The notes beneath the pieces are model-generated. The model saw nothing but the letters and a program-made list of their open reading frames with translations, did no database searches and was not told the DNA's origin. The translations under genes and the position numbers were made by a program. A DNA stretch of 43,232 nucleotides from Plantactinospora alkalitolerans. GTDB lineage: Bacteria; Actinomycetota; Actinomycetes; Mycobacteriales; Micromonosporaceae. Positions 8,168 to 16,567 of the stretch are shown piece after piece. The stretch is from assembly GCF_015690345.1 (NCBI RefSeq), contig NZ_JADPUN010000345.1, positions 1 through 43,232 on the forward strand, read 5' to 3'. How positions within the stretch are numbered: the stretch's first letter is position 1; every line of letters starts with the position of its first letter.

Positions 8168-9856
8168 TCACCGCGGTGGGACCGCCGCCGGCCGGCTCGA
8201 CCCGGAACCCGAAGGAGCGGGGAGCGCCTCCTCGGCCTGACCCCGGTGACCGCTCACCCGTCGGATGACCGAGTCGGGGTGTCGGGGTGGGTGCGATCCC
8301 CGCCATGCCACGTGCTGGTCCGGACGGAGCAGCACGAGATCGCGTTCCCAGAGCCGGCGGGCCCGCCGGTCGCGGACCACCGTGTGCCGCACCGGCATCC
8401 CGAGCCGCCCGGCGGCTTCGAGCAGCGGCCCGGCCCGGCCGTCGCCGGCGAAGTCCACAAGCGTGAAGTCGGGGCCGAACCGGTCGTAGATCGCCTCGGC
8501 CCCGTCCGCGTCGGCGTCGTCCAACAGCAGGCTTGGCGGCCGTCCACCGGGCCAGGTGGTCGGGATGTACCGCTGCGGCGTCCAGTCGGGTTCCGGGCCG
8601 GGCTCGGCACAGATCACCGGTGATCCGGCGTACCGGTAGCCCAACTCGATCCCGGCGTACTCGTTCTCGCCCCGTTCGGCCTGAAGGTACTCGGCGATCT
8701 CGGGCAGCGGGCGGCCGTCCCGCAGCATCGAACCCGCCGTGAGGTGCACGCCGAGGTGCCGGTACGACGTGCGCATGTTCCGGAGGCCGACCGGCCGCCG
8801 CTCGGCCTCGTAACTGTCCAGCAGCGCCGGGCCACCGTAGCCGTGCACCACGGCCGCCAGCTTCCAACCGATGTCCACGGCGTCGGCGACACCCGTGTTC
8901 ATCCCGTAGCCGCCGGTCGGGAACATCTGGTGCACGGCGTCCCCGGCGAGCAGGACCCGCCCGTTGCGGTACCGGTCGGCGATCAGGAACTGTGGACGCC
9001 ACAACGACGTCACCAGCACCCGGTCGACGGAGACCGGCGTACCGAGCATGGACCGCAGTAGGCCGACCGGGTCGGGTGGGGCCGGGTCGAAGTCGTCCGG
9101 CCCGGTCGCGTGGGCGTGGAACGTCCAGGTGTCGGCCTCGTCCTGCGCCAGGATGACGTAGCGGAACGCGAAGTAGTGCCAGAACGGGCCGTGCCGGTGC
9201 AGGCTGCGCAGGTCGCGGCTCTTGAAGTGCACCTGATAGGCGGCGGGAAGGTCGGGAACCTCGCCGCCGCTGGCCAATCCGATCCCGACGGCCCGGCGTA
9301 CCGTGCTGGCCGCGCCGTCGCAGCCGACGGCGTACTCGGCGCGGATGAACCGCTGCTCTCCGGTACCGGCCCGGGACAGGTGTGCCGTGACCCCCTCGTC
9401 GTCCTGGGTCAGTTCCACACAGCGCCACCCCCACGCGGTGTCGATCAGTTTGTCCGCATCGCATCTGGCCCGGAGCAACGGTTCCAGCACCACCTGCGAC
9501 AGCCGCTGTGCCGGCTGTGCCGGTTGGCTGCCGTCGTTGCGCTCACGGATCTGCCGCCATGCCTCGTCGACCGACGGCAGCCGCCAGACGGTGACGACCT
9601 CGCCGTCCAGACCCGTCGACCAGATGACGTCGGCCGGGTGGCCGGGCCCGACACCCACCGCGCGGATGTCGTCGGCCAGACCCCACCGGTGCAGCAGTTC
9701 CATGCTTCGACTGCTGGTCACGTCCATCTTGGGATGGCTGGTCGGCTGGACGTCCTGCTCCACCAGTACACAGGGGACGTCGTGGTGGGCCAGTTCCAAC
9801 GCCGCGACCATGCCGACGGGACCGCCGCCGACAACGAGGACCGGATAGTGCCGCAT
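8168..9856 (-). CDS. class A FAD monooxygenase (MhpA/PheA type)
   Basis: This 562-residue flavoprotein aromatic hydroxylase has an N-terminal GGGPVGM nucleotide-binding motif at about residues 9-15, a DG motif in VGCDGAAS near residue 200, and a GRVLLAGDAVHQMFPTGG motif in the middle. The length and C-terminal thioredoxin-like tail fit the PheA/MhpA/aklavinone-hydroxylase group. Such enzymes use NAD(P)H and oxygen to hydroxylate phenolic rings. ATG at 9856 follows GGAAGGAG. It is the last gene of an apparent minus-strand run with a symporter, DUF485 protein and aspartate kinase, which places it in the aminohydroxybenzoate cluster. A ring hydroxylation or oxidative decarboxylation on the product or a precursor is plausible but not shown. 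Confidence 0.85.
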   Translation of the reverse strand: MRHYPVLVVGGGPVGMVAALELAHHDVPCVLVEQDVQPTSHPKMDVTSSRSMELLHRWGLADDIRAVGVGPGHPADVIWSTGLDGEVVTVWRLPSVDEAWRQIRERNDGSQPAQPAQRLSQVVLEPLLRARCDADKLIDTAWGWRCVELTQDDEGVTAHLSRAGTGEQRFIRAEYAVGCDGAASTVRRAVGIGLASGGEVPDLPAAYQVHFKSRDLRSLHRHGPFWHYFAFRYVILAQDEADTWTFHAHATGPDDFDPAPPDPVGLLRSMLGTPVSVDRVLVTSLWRPQFLIADRYRNGRVLLAGDAVHQMFPTGGYGMNTGVADAVDIGWKLAAVVHGYGGPALLDSYEAERRPVGLRNMRTSYRHLGVHLTAGSMLRDGRPLPEIAEYLQAERGENEYAGIELGYRYAGSPVICAEPGPEPDWTPQRYIPTTWPGGRPPSLLLDDADADGAEAIYDRFGPDFTLVDFAGDGRAGPLLEAAGRLGMPVRHTVVRDRRARRLWERDLVLLRPDQHVAWRGSHPPRHPDSVIRRVSGHRGQAEEALPAPSGSGSSRPAAVPPR

Positions 9857-9942
9857 GATGCTCCTTCCCGTACACGGGTGTCTGCTCGTGGGCCGCCGGT
9901 GGCACCCGGAGGGAGCGGGTCGCTCCCCCCGGGTACCGCGGG

Positions 9943-11559
9943 TCAACGCACCGCCGCGGTTTCGCGCGGTCGAGCCTCGACCGCCGGCTGGGCGCCAGCT
10001 CCGGTCAGGATCCGAGCCTCGAGTACGTCGAAGCGCGCGTCGTCGTGCTCCCGGCTGAACACGGTGCCGAGGTAGCCGAGCAGGAACGCGGCGGGAATGG
10101 AGACCAGCCCGACGTACTTCCAGGGGAACCAGGCGAAGTCGGCACCCGGGATCATCGCCATCGGATTGCCGGAAACCGCCGGGGAGAAGGCGACGAGCAC
10201 GACGGTGAGCGCCAGCCCGCCGTAGAGGCTCCACAGCGCGCCAGAGGTGTTGAACCGACGCCAGAAGATCGCGAACACCAGCACCGGCAGGATCGTCGAG
10301 GCGACCACCGTGACATCCAGCGACAGCATGAACGCGATGTTCTGCCGCATGAAGACCAGACCGCCGAGGATCGACAACACCCCCAACGCCAGCACGACCC
10401 GCCGGGCGACCCGCAGCTCGCCGGCCGCGTCCACCCGCCCCCGCTTCAGCACGCTGGCGTAGATGTCGTGGCTGAACGAGGCTGCCGCACTGATCGTCAA
10501 CCCGGCCGTGACGGCGACGACGGTCAGCAGCACCACGGCACCGACGAAGGCCAGCAACGGCGTGCCGCCGAGTTCGCCGGCCACCAGCATCGCGGCCGAG
10601 TTGCGCTGGCCCGGCGCGGCCATGATTGCCTTGGCCCCGAACAACGCGGCGGCGCCGAACCCGATCACGATGACCGCGAGGTAGAACGGGGTGACGAGCC
10701 AGGTGGCGAAGGCCACCGAGCGGCGTGCCTCCCGGGCGCTGGGCACCGTGTTGTGCCGCAGGAAGAGATACGGCAGTGCGGCGTGCCCGAGAACCACGGT
10801 TACCAGTTGGGAGACGAACTCCCACCTGTGTGTTCCGACGCCGAACTTCTGTCCCGGGCTGAGCCACTGCCCGGCATCCGGGCCGGACCGGGCCGCGGCG
10901 TCGCCGAGCAGCGCGGACAGGTTGCCGCCCCAGCGCACCAGGACCAGCATGGCGAGGATCGCCACCGCGAGGATCAGAAGCACCGCCTTGAAGATCTGCA
11001 CGGCGGTCGTCGCGTGCATCCCGCCGACGAAGACGTAGACGGTGGTCAGTACGCCGATCACCACGACCACGGCCGCCTGCGCCGACGGTTGGGACATGCC
11101 CAGCAGGGGCGCCGCGAGTCCGGCCGCACCCACCATCTGCACCATCGTGTAGAAGAAGAAGACCACCAGGGTCACCACCGCGGTGGCCAGGCGCACCGGA
11201 CGCTCCCGCAGCCGTACGCTGAAGAGGTCTCCGATGGTGTACCTGCTGCCGTTGCGGACCGGTTCGGCGACCAGCAGCAGGGCGACCACGAACGACACCA
11301 CGAACCCGACCGCGAAGAGGACACCGTCGTAGCCACGGATCGCGATCTCGCCGGTCATGGTGAGGAACGACGTGAACATCAGGAAGTTGCCGAACAGGGC
11401 GAGCCCGTTCTGCGGAGCCGGGACGGTGCGACCGGCGACGTAGAAGTCCGACAGCGAGTTCGTCCGGGCACGTGCCCGCGCCGTGAGATAGAGGGTCACG
11501 CCGGCGAAGAGCAGGAACAGTGCGATGGTCGGCAGCGGCCGGCCGAGTTCGGGGATCAT
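9943..11559 (-). CDS. sodium:solute symporter (ActP-like)
   Basis: This 538-residue protein has about 13 hydrophobic segments and the sodium/solute symporter (SSS) pattern: the DFYVAGR motif after helix 1, a GDLFSVR motif, and the GGMHATTAVQ loop. The closest group I recognise is the cation/acetate symporter ActP. The DUF485 gene just upstream, coupled by ATGA, matches the usual YjcH-ActP pairing. It would import a small carboxylate with sodium. In this setting it might move acetate, an aromatic acid or the product, but that is inference. ATG at 11559 places helix 1 correctly. Confidence 0.88.
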   Translation of the reverse strand: MIPELGRPLPTIALFLLFAGVTLYLTARARARTNSLSDFYVAGRTVPAPQNGLALFGNFLMFTSFLTMTGEIAIRGYDGVLFAVGFVVSFVVALLLVAEPVRNGSRYTIGDLFSVRLRERPVRLATAVVTLVVFFFYTMVQMVGAAGLAAPLLGMSQPSAQAAVVVVIGVLTTVYVFVGGMHATTAVQIFKAVLLILAVAILAMLVLVRWGGNLSALLGDAAARSGPDAGQWLSPGQKFGVGTHRWEFVSQLVTVVLGHAALPYLFLRHNTVPSAREARRSVAFATWLVTPFYLAVIVIGFGAAALFGAKAIMAAPGQRNSAAMLVAGELGGTPLLAFVGAVVLLTVVAVTAGLTISAAASFSHDIYASVLKRGRVDAAGELRVARRVVLALGVLSILGGLVFMRQNIAFMLSLDVTVVASTILPVLVFAIFWRRFNTSGALWSLYGGLALTVVLVAFSPAVSGNPMAMIPGADFAWFPWKYVGLVSIPAAFLLGYLGTVFSREHDDARFDVLEARILTGAGAQPAVEARPRETAAVR

Positions 11560-11876
11560 CCGAGGCCACCTTCCGGCTGGACACGGCCGGTGCCGCCGCC
11601 GGCCCGGAGCTGTTCGGCGACCGGATCGACCCGGGTACGGGCGAACCGCAGGTAGAGCTGCGTGACGGCGAGCGCCGACACCAGTTGCGCCAGTGCCAGC
11701 ACGAGACCGACGTTGACGTTGCCGATGAAGGGCTCCGCGAGCAGGTCCGGCGCCCAGCCGGCCAGCGCGATCAGCAGCACCCACCACGCGATCACCGACG
11801 TGGTGCCCAGCGCGACGAAGCGCCGTACCCGTCGGCGCAGCTCACCGTAGCGCGGATCGTAGGGATGGTCCGTCAT
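11556..11876 (-). CDS. DUF485 (YjcH-like) membrane protein
   Basis: This 106-residue protein has two hydrophobic helices (about residues 25-42 and 53-73) flanked by basic N-terminal and acidic/basic C-terminal regions, as in DUF485/YjcH proteins that accompany ActP symporters. ATG at 11876 has GGAAGG 8 bases upstream; a GTG at 11885 lacks room for a ribosome-binding site. It overlaps the aspartate kinase gene's 3' end by 35 bases and the symporter's start by ATGA. All three genes are therefore tightly coupled. Confidence 0.85.
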   Translation of the reverse strand: MTDHPYDPRYGELRRRVRRFVALGTTSVIAWWVLLIALAGWAPDLLAEPFIGNVNVGLVLALAQLVSALAVTQLYLRFARTRVDPVAEQLRAGGGTGRVQPEGGLG

Positions 11877-13188
11877 CAGTCTCACCTTCCTGTCCGTGGT
11901 ATGCGTGTGCGCCGTGGAGGCTCTCCAGGGCGAACGCCCGGTGCAGCACCCGGACGGCCCGTCCCTGCTGGTGCCGGGGTACCAGCACGGACATCCGGGT
12001 CTGCGAGGTGGACATCCACCCGACCGTGATGCCGGCTCCGGCCAGCGCCGCGGTCAGCAGCGCCGCGTACTCGGGGCGGTTGAGCAGTCCCATGCCGATC
12101 AGGGACACCTTCGCCACGTCGTCCCGGACCCGTAGCTCGCCGTCATGCGTCGCGACCAGAGCGTCCAGGGCTGCCCGTACCTCCGCGAGGTCGGACCGGG
12201 ACACGGTCAGCCCCACCCGGCAGCCATCCCGGTCGTCGGCCGAGCGCGCCACCTGGTCGACCGGAACCGAGCATCCGGCCAGGGCGGCGAAGATCTCGGC
12301 AGCAAGGTCGGATCCGTCGCGGCCGGCGGCACCGGCGCCGCAGCTGGCCTGAAGCCAGGCAACGTCCGGGTCGTGCGCCACGGCGACGACGGCACCCACA
12401 CTCTCCAGCACCGGGGCATCACTTCTCTCCACGATCACCGTTCCTGGGCCGCACGTCAGCGAGCCGCTGACGCGCAGTTGGATCCGGCGCAGCGCGGCCA
12501 GTTCGACCGCGCGGGAGTGCACCACCTTCGCGCCGGCGAACGCCATCTCGGCCATCACCGCCACGTCGACCACGGGGAGGATCCGGGCCGTCTCGACGAG
12601 CCGGGGATCGGCGGTGCACACGCCGCGTACATCGGTGTAGATCTCACAGCTGGCGGCACGCAGCGCCGCGCTGACCGCGACCGCGGTGGTGTCCGAGCCG
12701 CCGCGGCCGAGAGTGACGGTGTCGCCGCGGACGTTGCTGCCCTGGAACCCGGCTACCACCACCACCTTGCCCTCGTCGAGCCGGCGACGTACGGGATCGG
12801 GTTCGATCGACGTGATCATGCCGGCCCCGTGCCGCCCGGTCACCCGGATGCCGGCCTGCGCACCCGTCAACGACACCGCGTCGACGCCGAGGCGGCGCAG
12901 AGCCAACGCCAGCAGCGCGGCCGAGGCACACTCCCCGGTGGCCAGGAGCTGGTCGATCTCCCGCCCCGAGCCGGCGTCGCCGACCTGGGCGGCGAGCGCG
13001 AGCAGTCTGTCGGTCTCGGCGCCCCGGGCCGAGACGACGACGACCAACGACCTTCCACGGCCGTACGTCAACGCCGTCGACCGGGCGACCTGTTGGATCT
13101 GGTCCATCGTCGCCAGGGACGTGCCACCGTACTTGTGCACCAGGATCTCCACGCCTTGCAGCGTGCGGGGCCGGTGCCCGCCAGGCAT
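11842..13188 (-). CDS. lysC: aspartate kinase, pathway-associated
   Basis: This protein of about 448 residues phosphorylates L-aspartate to 4-phosphoaspartate, the first step to aspartate semialdehyde. It has the N-terminal KYGGTS motif (about residues 19-24), the nucleotide-binding GRGGSDTTA motif, the Tyr-Thr-Asp-Val-Arg-Gly-Val substrate strand, and two C-terminal ACT-type regulatory domains ending in the GMGLLNRPEYAALLTAAL region. GriI-type enzymes use aspartate semialdehyde, so a dedicated kinase beside the cluster makes sense as precursor supply. The ACT domains look divergent, which could mean altered feedback control; this cannot be judged by eye. The start could be the GTG at 13152 rather than ATG at 13188. 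It is divergent from the PhzE-type gene. Confidence 0.9.
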   Translation of the reverse strand: MPGGHRPRTLQGVEILVHKYGGTSLATMDQIQQVARSTALTYGRGRSLVVVVSARGAETDRLLALAAQVGDAGSGREIDQLLATGECASAALLALALRRLGVDAVSLTGAQAGIRVTGRHGAGMITSIEPDPVRRRLDEGKVVVVAGFQGSNVRGDTVTLGRGGSDTTAVAVSAALRAASCEIYTDVRGVCTADPRLVETARILPVVDVAVMAEMAFAGAKVVHSRAVELAALRRIQLRVSGSLTCGPGTVIVERSDAPVLESVGAVVAVAHDPDVAWLQASCGAGAAGRDGSDLAAEIFAALAGCSVPVDQVARSADDRDGCRVGLTVSRSDLAEVRAALDALVATHDGELRVRDDVAKVSLIGMGLLNRPEYAALLTAALAGAGITVGWMSTSQTRMSVLVPRHQQGRAVRVLHRAFALESLHGAHAYHGQEGETDDGPSLRSALR

Positions 13189-13193
13189 CGCCC

Positions 13194-13204
13194 ATTCACG
13201 GGAT
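13194..13204. promoter_or_regulatory. 11-bp motif shared with the griI/doxX promoter
   Basis: ATTCACGGGAT is an exact copy of the motif at 30771-30781. It sits within the 155-base divergent gap between the aspartate kinase and PhzE-type genes, 6 bases upstream of the aspartate kinase ATG at 13188. If the true start is the GTG at 13152, the motif would be in the leader. Confidence 0.3.
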
Positions 13205-13343
13205 TCTCCCGCTGACCCTCGCCCGAGCGCCTGTCCGGTACGACGCCCCGGCCAGATGGCGGGATCGCGCGATGCGTCAGTGGCCGGCGGGGCGCCATCT
13301 TCAAATCCGGACGGATAGCCGAGCGGCGGTGGAGGACGAGCAG

Positions 13344-15884
13344 ATGGGCGTTGCCGAGGCGGTATTCGATCGGGTGTTGGCAGGCAGGGCGCCCGGCTTC
13401 GCCCTCCTGCACCGCCCCCGGTCCTCGACCGGGCCGCACGCGGTGGAGGTCATCGTCGGGCAGCCGACCACGATGCTCCGGTTGGCCGAGTTGCCGGTGC
13501 CGGTCGGTTCCACCGACCCGTGCCCCGGACGGATCGAGGCGGATGGCGGGGGCGGGGCCGCCGTGCTGGCGGCCATCCCCTACCGGCAGATCGTGGAGCG
13601 GGGCTATGCCTGCCGGGACGACCACGAACCGATCCGCGCCATCCCCGTCGAGGAACACAGCACGGTCCCGGTGGCGGAGGCGCTTCGCCGGCTGCCCGAC
13701 ACACCCGTCGAGTTCGACCGGGCCGGGTTCGACGTCGACGACCGGGCCTACGCCGAACTGACCCGGCGCGTTCTCGCCGAGGAGATCGGCCAGGGCGAGG
13801 GCGCCAACTTCGTCATCAAACGCGCGTTCACCGCGACCATCGCCGACTACTCCACCGACGCCGCGCTGGCGATCTTCCGTCGGCTGCTCACCGCCGAGAC
13901 CGGCGCCTACTGGACGTTCGTGATGTGCACCGGTGACCGCACCCTCGTCGGTGCCACCCCGGAGCGGCACGCGACCCTCGCGGACGAGACCGTGGTGATG
14001 AACCCGATCAGCGGCACCTACCGGTACCCCGCCTCCGGCCCACGCCTCGACGAGGTGATGACCTTCCTCGCCGACCGCAAGGAGGCCGACGAGCTCTTCA
14101 TGGTCGTCGACGAGGAACTCAAGATGATGGCGCGGGTCTGCCACGACGGGGGCCGCGTCGTCGGTCCGTACCTGCGCGAGATGGCGCGGCTGGCGCACAC
14201 CGAGTACCTCATCGAGGGGCACAGCGAACTGGACGCGCGGGACATTCTGCGCGCGACCATGTTCGCGCCGACGGTGACCGGAAGCCCGATCGAGAACGCC
14301 TGCCGGGTGATCGCCCGCCACGAGCCGGACGGACGCGGCTACTACAGCGGGGTACTGGCCCTGCTGGGCCGGGACGGCGCCGGCCGGCAGGCGATGGACT
14401 CGGCCATCCTGATCCGCGCCGCCGACATCACGGCCCGGGGCCGACTCAGCATCGGTGTCGGGGCCACGCTGGTGCGGCTCTCGGATCCCGACTCAGAGGT
14501 GGCCGAAACGCGGGCCAAGGCCGCGAGCATGCTGGCGGCGCTGGGCCTGACGGACGGGGTGGCGGTGCCGTCCCGGGAGGTCGAGTCGATCGCCGGTCAC
14601 CCGGCCGTCCGTACCGCCCTGCGGGAACGCAACCGGAGGCTGTCCCGATTCTGGCTGCAGCCCGCCTCGGCGCGGCAGCGGGCGGTGCCGCACCTGGCCG
14701 GGCGCCGGGTACTGGTGCTCGACGCCGAGGACACCTTCACGGCGATGCTGGAGCAGCAACTCGGCACCCTGGGCCTGGAGGTCGTCGTCCGGCCGTACCG
14801 GCAGGTGCCCGACCCACGCGACTTCGGCCTCGTCATCCTCGGACCCGGGCCGGGGGATCCCACCGACGGGGGCGATCCCAAGATAGCCGAACTGCGACGT
14901 CTCACCCGTGGCCTGCTGCGACAGGGCATCCCCCTGCTCGCCGTCTGTCTCGGTCACCAGGTCCTCGCCGACCAGTTGGGCCTGGAACTGGTCCGTCGGG
15001 ACATGCCGAACCAGGGCGTGCAACTCGACGTCGACCTCTTCGGCCGGCACGAGCGAGTCGGGTTCTACAACACCTTCGCGGCGCGGTGCGACCACACGGT
15101 CTTCGCCGACCCGTACGGATCCGGCACGGTCCGGGTCAGCCGGGAGCCGGCCCATGGTGAGGTCCACGCGCTGCGCGGCGCCCGGTTCGCCTCGGTGCAG
15201 TTCCACCCGGAGTCGCTGCTCACCCAGAACGGTCCCGCGATCCTGCGTGAACTGGTCGAGCCGCTGCTCGACCCGGAGCCGGCGCTTCCGCATCCGGGGT
15301 TACCGGTGTTCCTGCGGGAATTCCTCCGCCATCCGGCCCGGACCGGTGCGGTGGCGCCGAGTTCGCGATGGCTCGCCCGCCGGGCGGTGTGCACGGTGCC
15401 CGAGCGCGGCGACCCGGTGGTGGTGGAGTTGGGCCCGGGTACCGGTTCCTTCACCTCGGCCATCCACCGCCGCTTGTGGGGGCGCGGCCAACACATCGCG
15501 ATCGAGCTGAACCCGCGCTTCGCCGACCTGCTGCGACATCGGTTCCCGGATCTCGACGTGGTGACCGGGGACGCGGCGGATCTACCCAAGGTTCTCGCCG
15601 ACCGAGGGTTGGGCCGGGCCGACGTCATCGTGAGCGCGCTGCCGTGGTCGGTCTTTCCGGGCGCGGTGCAACGCCGGCTGATGGACGCGATCCGCGAGAG
15701 CCTCGCCGACGGCGGCGCCCTGACCGCCTTCGCCTACCTGCACGCCATCTGGTCCCCACCGGCCCGCCGGTTCCGGGCGTTGCTCCGGGAGGCGTTCGAC
15801 GAGGTCCTCGTCGGCCGCACCGTGTGGTCCAACCCGCCGCCCGCGCTGGTGTACACGGCACGGCGACCGAGGGAGCGCCGATGA
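13344..15884 (+). CDS. phzE: PhzE-type ADIC synthase fused to a PmtA-like methyltransferase
   Basis: This 846-residue protein has three parts. Residues 1 to about 430 form a chorismate-utilising (TrpE/PhzE) domain. Residues about 455-645 form a class I glutamine amidotransferase, with GPGPGDP near 502, the nucleophile in CLGHQ (Cys535) and FHPES near 620. Residues about 650-846 resemble phospholipid N-methyltransferases: GAVAPSSRWLARR, the SAM motif ELGPGTG near 696, then GDAADLP and SALPWS. The first two parts match PhzE (about 630 residues) and should make 2-amino-2-deoxyisochorismate from chorismate and glutamine. The methyltransferase tail is extra and its target is unknown. ATG at 13344 follows GGAGG by about 8 bases. 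The gene overlaps the next by ATGA. Confidence 0.9.
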   Translation: MGVAEAVFDRVLAGRAPGFALLHRPRSSTGPHAVEVIVGQPTTMLRLAELPVPVGSTDPCPGRIEADGGGGAAVLAAIPYRQIVERGYACRDDHEPIRAIPVEEHSTVPVAEALRRLPDTPVEFDRAGFDVDDRAYAELTRRVLAEEIGQGEGANFVIKRAFTATIADYSTDAALAIFRRLLTAETGAYWTFVMCTGDRTLVGATPERHATLADETVVMNPISGTYRYPASGPRLDEVMTFLADRKEADELFMVVDEELKMMARVCHDGGRVVGPYLREMARLAHTEYLIEGHSELDARDILRATMFAPTVTGSPIENACRVIARHEPDGRGYYSGVLALLGRDGAGRQAMDSAILIRAADITARGRLSIGVGATLVRLSDPDSEVAETRAKAASMLAALGLTDGVAVPSREVESIAGHPAVRTALRERNRRLSRFWLQPASARQRAVPHLAGRRVLVLDAEDTFTAMLEQQLGTLGLEVVVRPYRQVPDPRDFGLVILGPGPGDPTDGGDPKIAELRRLTRGLLRQGIPLLAVCLGHQVLADQLGLELVRRDMPNQGVQLDVDLFGRHERVGFYNTFAARCDHTVFADPYGSGTVRVSREPAHGEVHALRGARFASVQFHPESLLTQNGPAILRELVEPLLDPEPALPHPGLPVFLREFLRHPARTGAVAPSSRWLARRAVCTVPERGDPVVVELGPGTGSFTSAIHRRLWGRGQHIAIELNPRFADLLRHRFPDLDVVTGDAADLPKVLADRGLGRADVIVSALPWSVFPGAVQRRLMDAIRESLADGGALTAFAYLHAIWSPPARRFRALLREAFDEVLVGRTVWSNPPPALVYTARRPRERR

Positions 15885-16567
15885 TCTACGAGTTCGGCGG
15901 GCTGGACGAGCACCGCTGGCGCGTCGTCGAGGTGCCCGACGGCAGGGGCGGCACCCACCGCTACCGCGACCGCAACGCCCGGGTCCGGGTCGCGGATGGC
16001 CGGCTGTACGCCACGGTGAATCCGTTCACCCGCTTCCACGACAGCGATCCCCGGCAGAACAACGCGAAGCTGCTCTACCTGTCGACCGAACGCGTGGCGA
16101 CCCCCGGGCACGGCGTGGTCGTGTGTGAGGCGGAGATGGCGGTGCTGACCCACGGGCAGATCCCGTTCGACCTCGTCGACGCGTACGGCACCCTGAACGT
16201 CGTCGACTTCCGTACCGGCATGGTGCTCAACTGCGCCGCCACCAACGACACCGTCTACCTCGTCGTCGAGCGGCTGCCAGTCGGCGGCGGCCAGGGCTTC
16301 CGGTACCGGGTCGTGCTCGACGTACCCACCACGCCGGGACAGCCGCACCGGTACGCGGTCGGCTACCGGCGGGACCGGCGGGAGGCCGTGATCCACGTCG
16401 ACGGCGCGCTCGTGTACCGGACCCGTACCCCGGTGGCCGTGCACGGCTTCCAACTCGGGGTGGGAATCTTCTCCGCCCGTGACCTCGACCGGTATCCACG
16501 GCACGAACGCGAGCACGGCCAGGGCGCCTCCGTCCGGTGGGGACCGTGGGAGGTCCGGTCCGGATGA
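15881..16567 (+). CDS. DUF6081-like protein of unknown function
   Basis: This 228-residue soluble protein has no signal peptide or membrane helix. Its pattern of aromatic-rich strands (FTRFHDSDP, then YLSTERV, then a C-terminal GVGIFSARD and WGPWEV) suggests a jelly-roll or concanavalin-like beta-sandwich. It resembles, from memory only, the actinobacterial family DUF6081. It is locked between the PhzE fusion and the MFS-BVMO fusion by ATGA overlaps on both sides, so it is certainly expressed with them. Possible roles are ligand binding or an unrecognised enzyme of the pathway; no catalytic motif is visible. Confidence 0.75.
   Translation: MIYEFGGLDEHRWRVVEVPDGRGGTHRYRDRNARVRVADGRLYATVNPFTRFHDSDPRQNNAKLLYLSTERVATPGHGVVVCEAEMAVLTHGQIPFDLVDAYGTLNVVDFRTGMVLNCAATNDTVYLVVERLPVGGGQGFRYRVVLDVPTTPGQPHRYAVGYRRDRREAVIHVDGALVYRTRTPVAVHGFQLGVGIFSARDLDRYPRHEREHGQGASVRWGPWEVRSG

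Noticed and set aside
10045-11655. A 536-codon plus-strand open frame opposite the symporter gene.
   Set aside because: The translation is extremely rich in His, Gln, Asp, Glu and Arg, as expected from the antisense of hydrophobic membrane-helix codons.
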